Both the position numbers and the translations under genes were made by a program. From NCBI GenBank assembly GCA_020636315.1, contig JACJYA010000001.1, forward strand, positions 62,001 to 126,000: a stretch of DNA of 64,000 nucleotides, read 5' to 3'. The notes beneath the pieces were generated by a model that was given only the letters and a program-made list of their open reading frames with translations, was not told the DNA's origin and searched no databases. Position 1 is the stretch's first letter. The number at the start of each line of letters is the position of its first letter. Shown here piece by piece: positions 60,504 to 64,000 of the stretch. Source of the stretch: Lewinellaceae bacterium (GTDB taxonomy: Bacteria; Bacteroidota; Bacteroidia; Chitinophagales; Saprospiraceae).

Positions 60504-61295
60504 ATGAACCTCGAAAAGATCTGCAATCAGGTTATCCCTATCGTTGAACAAAGTGGCCGTTTCATCCGCCAGGAGCTGGGGCGGGTATCCGGTGAAGACA
60601 TCGAAGAAAAAGGGCTGAACAGCCTGGTTAGCTATGTGGACAAAACCGCCGAGGAGCAGTTGGTGGAGGGGCTGGGCCAGGTACTGCCCGGCAGCGTATT
60701 CCTTACCGAAGAAGACACGGTCGATAACCAAAGCGGAGACCTGCAATGGATCATCGACCCACTGGACGGCACCACGAATTTCCTGTTCCAACTGCCCGTG
60801 TTTTCCATCAGCGTGGCCTTGCAGCGGGAGGAGCAAACCGTACTCGGCCTGGTTTACGAGATCAACCGGCAGGAATGCTTCTACGCCTGGCAGGGCGGCG
60901 GCGCCCGGCTCAACGGCCGGCCAATACGGGTAAGCAGGAGGGCGCCACTGGAACAATCCCTGCTGGCCACCGGCTTCCCTTATCATGATTACAGCCGCAT
61001 GCAGGCATATTTCCAGGTATTCGAACATTTCATGCGCCATACCCGGGGTATCCGGCGCTTTGGCTCCGCCGCAGTTGACCTGGCTTATGTCGCCTGCGGA
61101 CGGTTTGACGGTTTTTTTGAATACGGGCTCAACCCCTGGGATGTAGCCGGAGGAGGTTTCATCGTCCGGGAAGCCGGAGGAATGGTTTGCGATTTTCGGG
61201 GCGGAGAGGAATATCTTGACGGCGGAGAGATCATCGCGGCCAATCCGCCGGTTGGAAAAGAGATGCTCGAAGTGATAAAGAGAGCGTTTGGATGA
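60504..61295 (+). CDS. Inositol-monophosphatase-family phosphatase (SuhB/CysQ-like)
   Basis: A 263-residue Mg-dependent phosphatase. Metal and catalytic motifs are SVFLTEEDTVDN (Glu), LQWIIDPLDGTTNFLFQLPV (DPLDGT) and LNPWDVAGGGFIVREAGGMV (Asp). The central FGSAAVDLAYVACGRFDGFF is diagnostic of the inositol monophosphatase superfamily. The N-terminal helix (NQVIPIVEQSGRFIRQELGR) is as in Bacteroidota homologues. The substrate could be inositol phosphate, PAP or a sugar phosphate; sequence alone does not decide it. It is 89 bp after hpt and probably separate. Confidence 0.88.
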   Translation: MNLEKICNQVIPIVEQSGRFIRQELGRVSGEDIEEKGLNSLVSYVDKTAEEQLVEGLGQVLPGSVFLTEEDTVDNQSGDLQWIIDPLDGTTNFLFQLPVFSISVALQREEQTVLGLVYEINRQECFYAWQGGGARLNGRPIRVSRRAPLEQSLLATGFPYHDYSRMQAYFQVFEHFMRHTRGIRRFGSAAVDLAYVACGRFDGFFEYGLNPWDVAGGGFIVREAGGMVCDFRGGEEYLDGGEIIAANPPVGKEMLEVIKRAFG

Positions 61296-61464
61296 TACGG
61301 CAACTGCATTCCCTGCTTTGCTCGTGGCTATAACGCCCGATTGCCAGCCAGGGGAATCAATACCTCTAAATATTGGCTCCTTTCATCGAACAAATGCAGG
61401 CGCACCTGTTTTTTATGCTTAAATTAGGGGGCAATTTGCCACTACAAGAAAGAACTACCGGCCG

Positions 61465-62703
61465 ATGAAACTAAGCGAAAACATCATACTTGCCTTCCGC
61501 GCCGTTCGCTCCAATCTTCTGAGGGCCATTCTCACCCTGATGATCATTGCCTTCGGCATTATGGCGCTGGTCGGCATTCTCACCGCTATTGACGTAGGCA
61601 TAAAATCCCTGGGGGATAACCTGTCTTCTCTGGGGGCCAATACTTTCGACATCGACCCCAAAGGGTCGGGTATCAGAGGGCACCGTGGAGGGCGGCAGGA
61701 AAAGCGGGGCGAACCGATCTCTTTCGAGCAGGCCATAGAGTTCAAAGAGAGGTTTGATTTTCCGGCGCGGACTTCTGTCTCTATGTACTGCACCGGAACG
61801 GCCGCCATCAAATACCAGGATGAGAAAACCAATCCCAATGTCGCATTATTCGGTATTGATGAAAACTACCTCGAGGCCAAAGGTTTCGAACTGGCCGCCG
61901 GCCGCAACTTCACCAACCGGGAGATCATGCACGGAGGATATATCACCCTCATCGGTGATGAGATCCTCTCTACTCTTTTCGAAGGAAAGCCCGATAAGGC
62001 ACTGAACAAGTTCATCTATGCCGGGAACATCAAACTCAAAGTAGTGGGGGTCATAAAATCCAAAGGGTCCAGCATGAACCAGAGCGAGGACCGGCGCATT
62101 CTCTTTCCCCTGCAAACCGCCAAGCGATACTATGCTTCTGATAATACCAACTACAATATTCTCGTCGCGGTCAATGACGCCTCTCAGGTGGATATGGGCA
62201 TCGACTATGCCACTGGCCTTTTCCGCAATATCCGGGGGCTGAAAGCCGCTCAGGAAGAAGACTTCGAGATCACCAAGAGCGACAGCCTGATCAGTATCAT
62301 CAAGGAAAACACCACCTACTTCCGGTTGGCCGCCATTGGCATCGGCCTCATTACCCTCATTGGCGCCGCCATAGGCCTGATGAACATCATGCTGGTATCG
62401 GTAACCGAGCGCACCCGGGAGATCGGCATCTGTAAAGCCATCGGCGCAACCCGCCGCTCCATAATGGCCCAGTTCCTGTCGGAGGCCATCATCATCTGCC
62501 AGATGGGCGGAATTATCGGCATCGCCCTCGGCGTCATGGCCGGCAACGTAGTGGCCATCCTCGCCAACGGCAAGTTCCTCTTCCCCTGGGCCTGGGTTCT
62601 CACCGCAGTGGCCACCTGTACCCTGGTCGGGCTGGTCTCCGGTATGTACCCCGCCCTGAAAGCCTCCCGCCTCGACCCGATCGAAGCGCTGAGGTATGAG
62701 TAG
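61465..62703 (+). CDS. ABC transporter permease, MacB/FtsX type
   Basis: A 412-residue membrane protein. TM1 lies at about 19-44 (LLRAILTLMIIAFGIMALVG), followed by a MacB_PCD periplasmic domain (DNLSSLGANTFDIDPKGSGI, EAKGFELAAGRNFTNREIMH, VVGVIKSKGSSMN) and an FtsX domain with three TMs at about 285-400, including AIGLMNIMLVSVTERTREIG, ICKAIGATRRSIMAQFLSEA and GLVSGMYPALKASRLDPIEA. The pattern fits mechanotransmission exporters (MacB/Lol type), not import permeases. No ATPase gene is adjacent in the window, so its partner is elsewhere. Confidence 0.9.
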   Translation: MKLSENIILAFRAVRSNLLRAILTLMIIAFGIMALVGILTAIDVGIKSLGDNLSSLGANTFDIDPKGSGIRGHRGGRQEKRGEPISFEQAIEFKERFDFPARTSVSMYCTGTAAIKYQDEKTNPNVALFGIDENYLEAKGFELAAGRNFTNREIMHGGYITLIGDEILSTLFEGKPDKALNKFIYAGNIKLKVVGVIKSKGSSMNQSEDRRILFPLQTAKRYYASDNTNYNILVAVNDASQVDMGIDYATGLFRNIRGLKAAQEEDFEITKSDSLISIIKENTTYFRLAAIGIGLITLIGAAIGLMNIMLVSVTERTREIGICKAIGATRRSIMAQFLSEAIIICQMGGIIGIALGVMAGNVVAILANGKFLFPWAWVLTAVATCTLVGLVSGMYPALKASRLDPIEALRYE

Positions 62704-62750
62704 AGGTGTTGAGGTGTTAAGCACATTTATACATTTACACCTTTTCACCT
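62704..62750. repeat. Degenerate inverted repeat (AGGTGTT units)
   Basis: AGGTGTTGAGGTGTTAA (62704-62720) and its inverse TTTACACCTTTTCACCT (62734-62750), 13 of 17 positions pairing, with a 13-nt loop. It is in the spacer between two co-directional genes. Confidence 0.55.
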
Positions 62751-62780
62751 TTCCCAAAAGGGCTATCTTCGCCTTCACCG

Positions 62781-64000
62781 ATGAAGCGCGAATTTTTAAT
62801 CAATATCATCTTCCTTCTGGCGATCAACCTGTTGATCAAGCCGTTTTACCTTTTCGGCATTGACCGGACGGTACAGAACACCGTTCCCATCGGGGAATAC
62901 GGGATCTATTTTGCCCTTTTCAATTTCACGTTCCTCTTTCAGATCGTCAACGATTTTGGCATACAGAACTTCAACAACCGCAACATAGCCCAATACAACC
63001 ACCTGCTGGATAAGTACTTCCCCAACATACTGATACTGAAAACCCTGCTGGCGCTGGTATATATTGTCCTGGTGTTTTCCACTGCCTGGCTTGCCGGCTA
63101 CGGGGCCAGCGCACTGCCATTGCTGGCCATCATTGCCGCCAATCAGGTGCTCAACTCTCTGGTGCTCTTTCTGAGGTCGAACATTTCCGGCCTTGGCAAA
63201 TACCGGCTGGACAGTGTGCTATCCGTGACGGACCGCCTGCTGCTCATCCTCATCTGCGGCATCCTGCTATGGGCGCCGGCCTTCCGCGGGCAATTCCGCA
63301 TAGAATGGTTTGCCCTCTCTCAGACTGTTGCCCTGAGCTTCACGGCAGTTCTGGCCTTCTTGGTCATTTACCGCCAGCTTTCCGGGTTGCGCTTCCGGTT
63401 CAACCGGCCATTCCTGCTGATGCTCCTTCGACGGAGTGCGCCCTATGCCCTGGCGTTCTTCCTGACCTCCATTTACAACCGGATTGATGGCGTAATGGTC
63501 GAACGGCTTCTGCCGGACGGGGAGATAGAAGCGGACATTTACGCCTCCGCCTTTCGCCTCTTCGAGGCCAGCAATATGGCAGGCTTTCTGTTCGCCGGCC
63601 TTCTTCTGCCCATCTTTTCGGGAATGATCAAGCGGGGAGAAGGGCTTAGCGGGCTGGTACAGATGAGCTTCCGCCTGATCGGCGCCGGTGCTCTTACCCT
63701 CTTTGCCGGCATATATTTCTACCGCACGGAGATCATGGTTGCCCTATACGACAGCGGCTCGGCATATTCCGGAAGAGTATTGCTGTACCTCATGGGCGGA
63801 TTTTTTGCGGTGTGCGGGACTTACATCTTCGGCAGCCTTTTGGTGGCCAACGGCAGCCTGCGGCAGCTGAACTACCTGTATGCCGCCAGCCTGCTGTTCA
63901 ACGTGGTGCTCAACCTGCTGCTCATTCCGAAATACAAGGCCGAAGGTGCGGCCATCGCCACCTGCCTTACTCAATTTGGAGTGCTGATAGCGAAGCTGGC
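62781..64000 (+). CDS. Polysaccharide flippase (Wzx-like), 3' truncated
   Basis: The reading frame is open from ATG 62781 to the window end (406 codons). The protein is an MOP-superfamily membrane carrier: MKREFLINIIFLLAINLLIK, GIDRTVQNTVPIGEYGIYFA, IQNFNNRNIAQYNHLLDKYF, then many hydrophobic segments (LLALVYIVLVFSTAWLAG, LILICGILLWAPAF), the mid-protein stretch APYALAFFLTSIYNRIDGVM, and FNVVLNLLLIPKYKAEGAAI with ATCLTQFG near the end. Wzx-type flippases move lipid-linked oligosaccharides across the inner membrane. It follows the degenerate inverted repeat; a TATCTTCG box (62764-62771) may act as its promoter. Confidence 0.85.
   Translation, partial: MKREFLINIIFLLAINLLIKPFYLFGIDRTVQNTVPIGEYGIYFALFNFTFLFQIVNDFGIQNFNNRNIAQYNHLLDKYFPNILILKTLLALVYIVLVFSTAWLAGYGASALPLLAIIAANQVLNSLVLFLRSNISGLGKYRLDSVLSVTDRLLLILICGILLWAPAFRGQFRIEWFALSQTVALSFTAVLAFLVIYRQLSGLRFRFNRPFLLMLLRRSAPYALAFFLTSIYNRIDGVMVERLLPDGEIEADIYASAFRLFEASNMAGFLFAGLLLPIFSGMIKRGEGLSGLVQMSFRLIGAGALTLFAGIYFYRTEIMVALYDSGSAYSGRVLLYLMGGFFAVCGTYIFGSLLVANGSLRQLNYLYAASLLFNVVLNLLLIPKYKAEGAAIATCLTQFGVLIAKL

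Overview
The window looks like chromosomal DNA of a Bacteroidota bacterium, most likely the Saprospiria (Lewinella/Phaeodactylibacter-like lineages). The class-level guess is inference; the phylum is well supported. Evidence: five proteins carrying type IX secretion (T9SS) C-terminal signals, a TonB-dependent receptor paired with a DUF4249 lipoprotein, an RprX/RprY two-component pair, families largely confined to Bacteroidota (DUF5606, DUF4783, TIGR02757), and promoters of the TTG-N19/20-TAnnTTTG type instead of sigma70 boxes. I see no tRNA, rRNA, transposase, integrase, prophage or CRISPR array.

Layout. 1-8.2 kb: an M1 aminopeptidase tail, a very large repeat-rich T9SS protein, a receiver-kinase-receiver-AraC hybrid regulator and a TonB C-terminal-domain protein. 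All four are broken by frameshifts, about two dozen in total, while the following 56 kb has none that I can see. I read this as sequence error, not gene decay. 8.2-17.4 kb: palindromic spacer, TonB receptor and DUF4249 partner, a small heat-shock protein/lipoprotein/two-CBS-protein operon, a T9SS protein and a lipoprotein. 17.5-21.2 kb: exopolyphosphatase, a candidate small RNA, and rprY-rprX. 21.2-28.8 kb: a long AT-rich leader region with a switchable hairpin, then a 2224-residue T9SS adhesin with 30 tandem two-cysteine repeats. 28.8-38.3 kb: META lipoprotein, lipA, outer-membrane protein, polysaccharide deacetylase, upp, an acidic curlin-like protein, a palindromic mobile-type repeat, a large lipoprotein and a LamG T9SS protein. 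38.3-43.5 kb: YbaB and a blaI-M56-PDZ operon whose promoter carries three copies of one operator. 43.7-55.4 kb: lipoproteins, a LytS-type kinase, a LETM1-like protein, DUF5606, an M3 peptidase, a glycosyltransferase with TIGR02757, DUF4783, a second palindromic repeat and a glucosaminidase. 55.7-64 kb: gpmI, a lipoprotein, a second candidate small RNA, M28 peptidase-hpt, a suhB-like phosphatase, an FtsX-type permease and a truncated flippase.

How the genes fit together. Much of the window serves the cell surface: T9SS cargo, lipoproteins, TonB uptake and a flippase, under local signalling systems (hybrid AraC regulator, RprXY, LytS kinase, BlaI-M56). Housekeeping genes (lipA, upp, hpt, gpmI) stand alone behind their own TAnnTTTG promoters or in short pairs. 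The least expected items are two homologous candidate small RNAs (about 18.4-18.6 kb and 58.0-58.1 kb, both minus strand), the triple BlaI operator, the mutually exclusive hairpins ahead of the giant adhesin, and the GGTACC-associated frame breaks in the first 8 kb.
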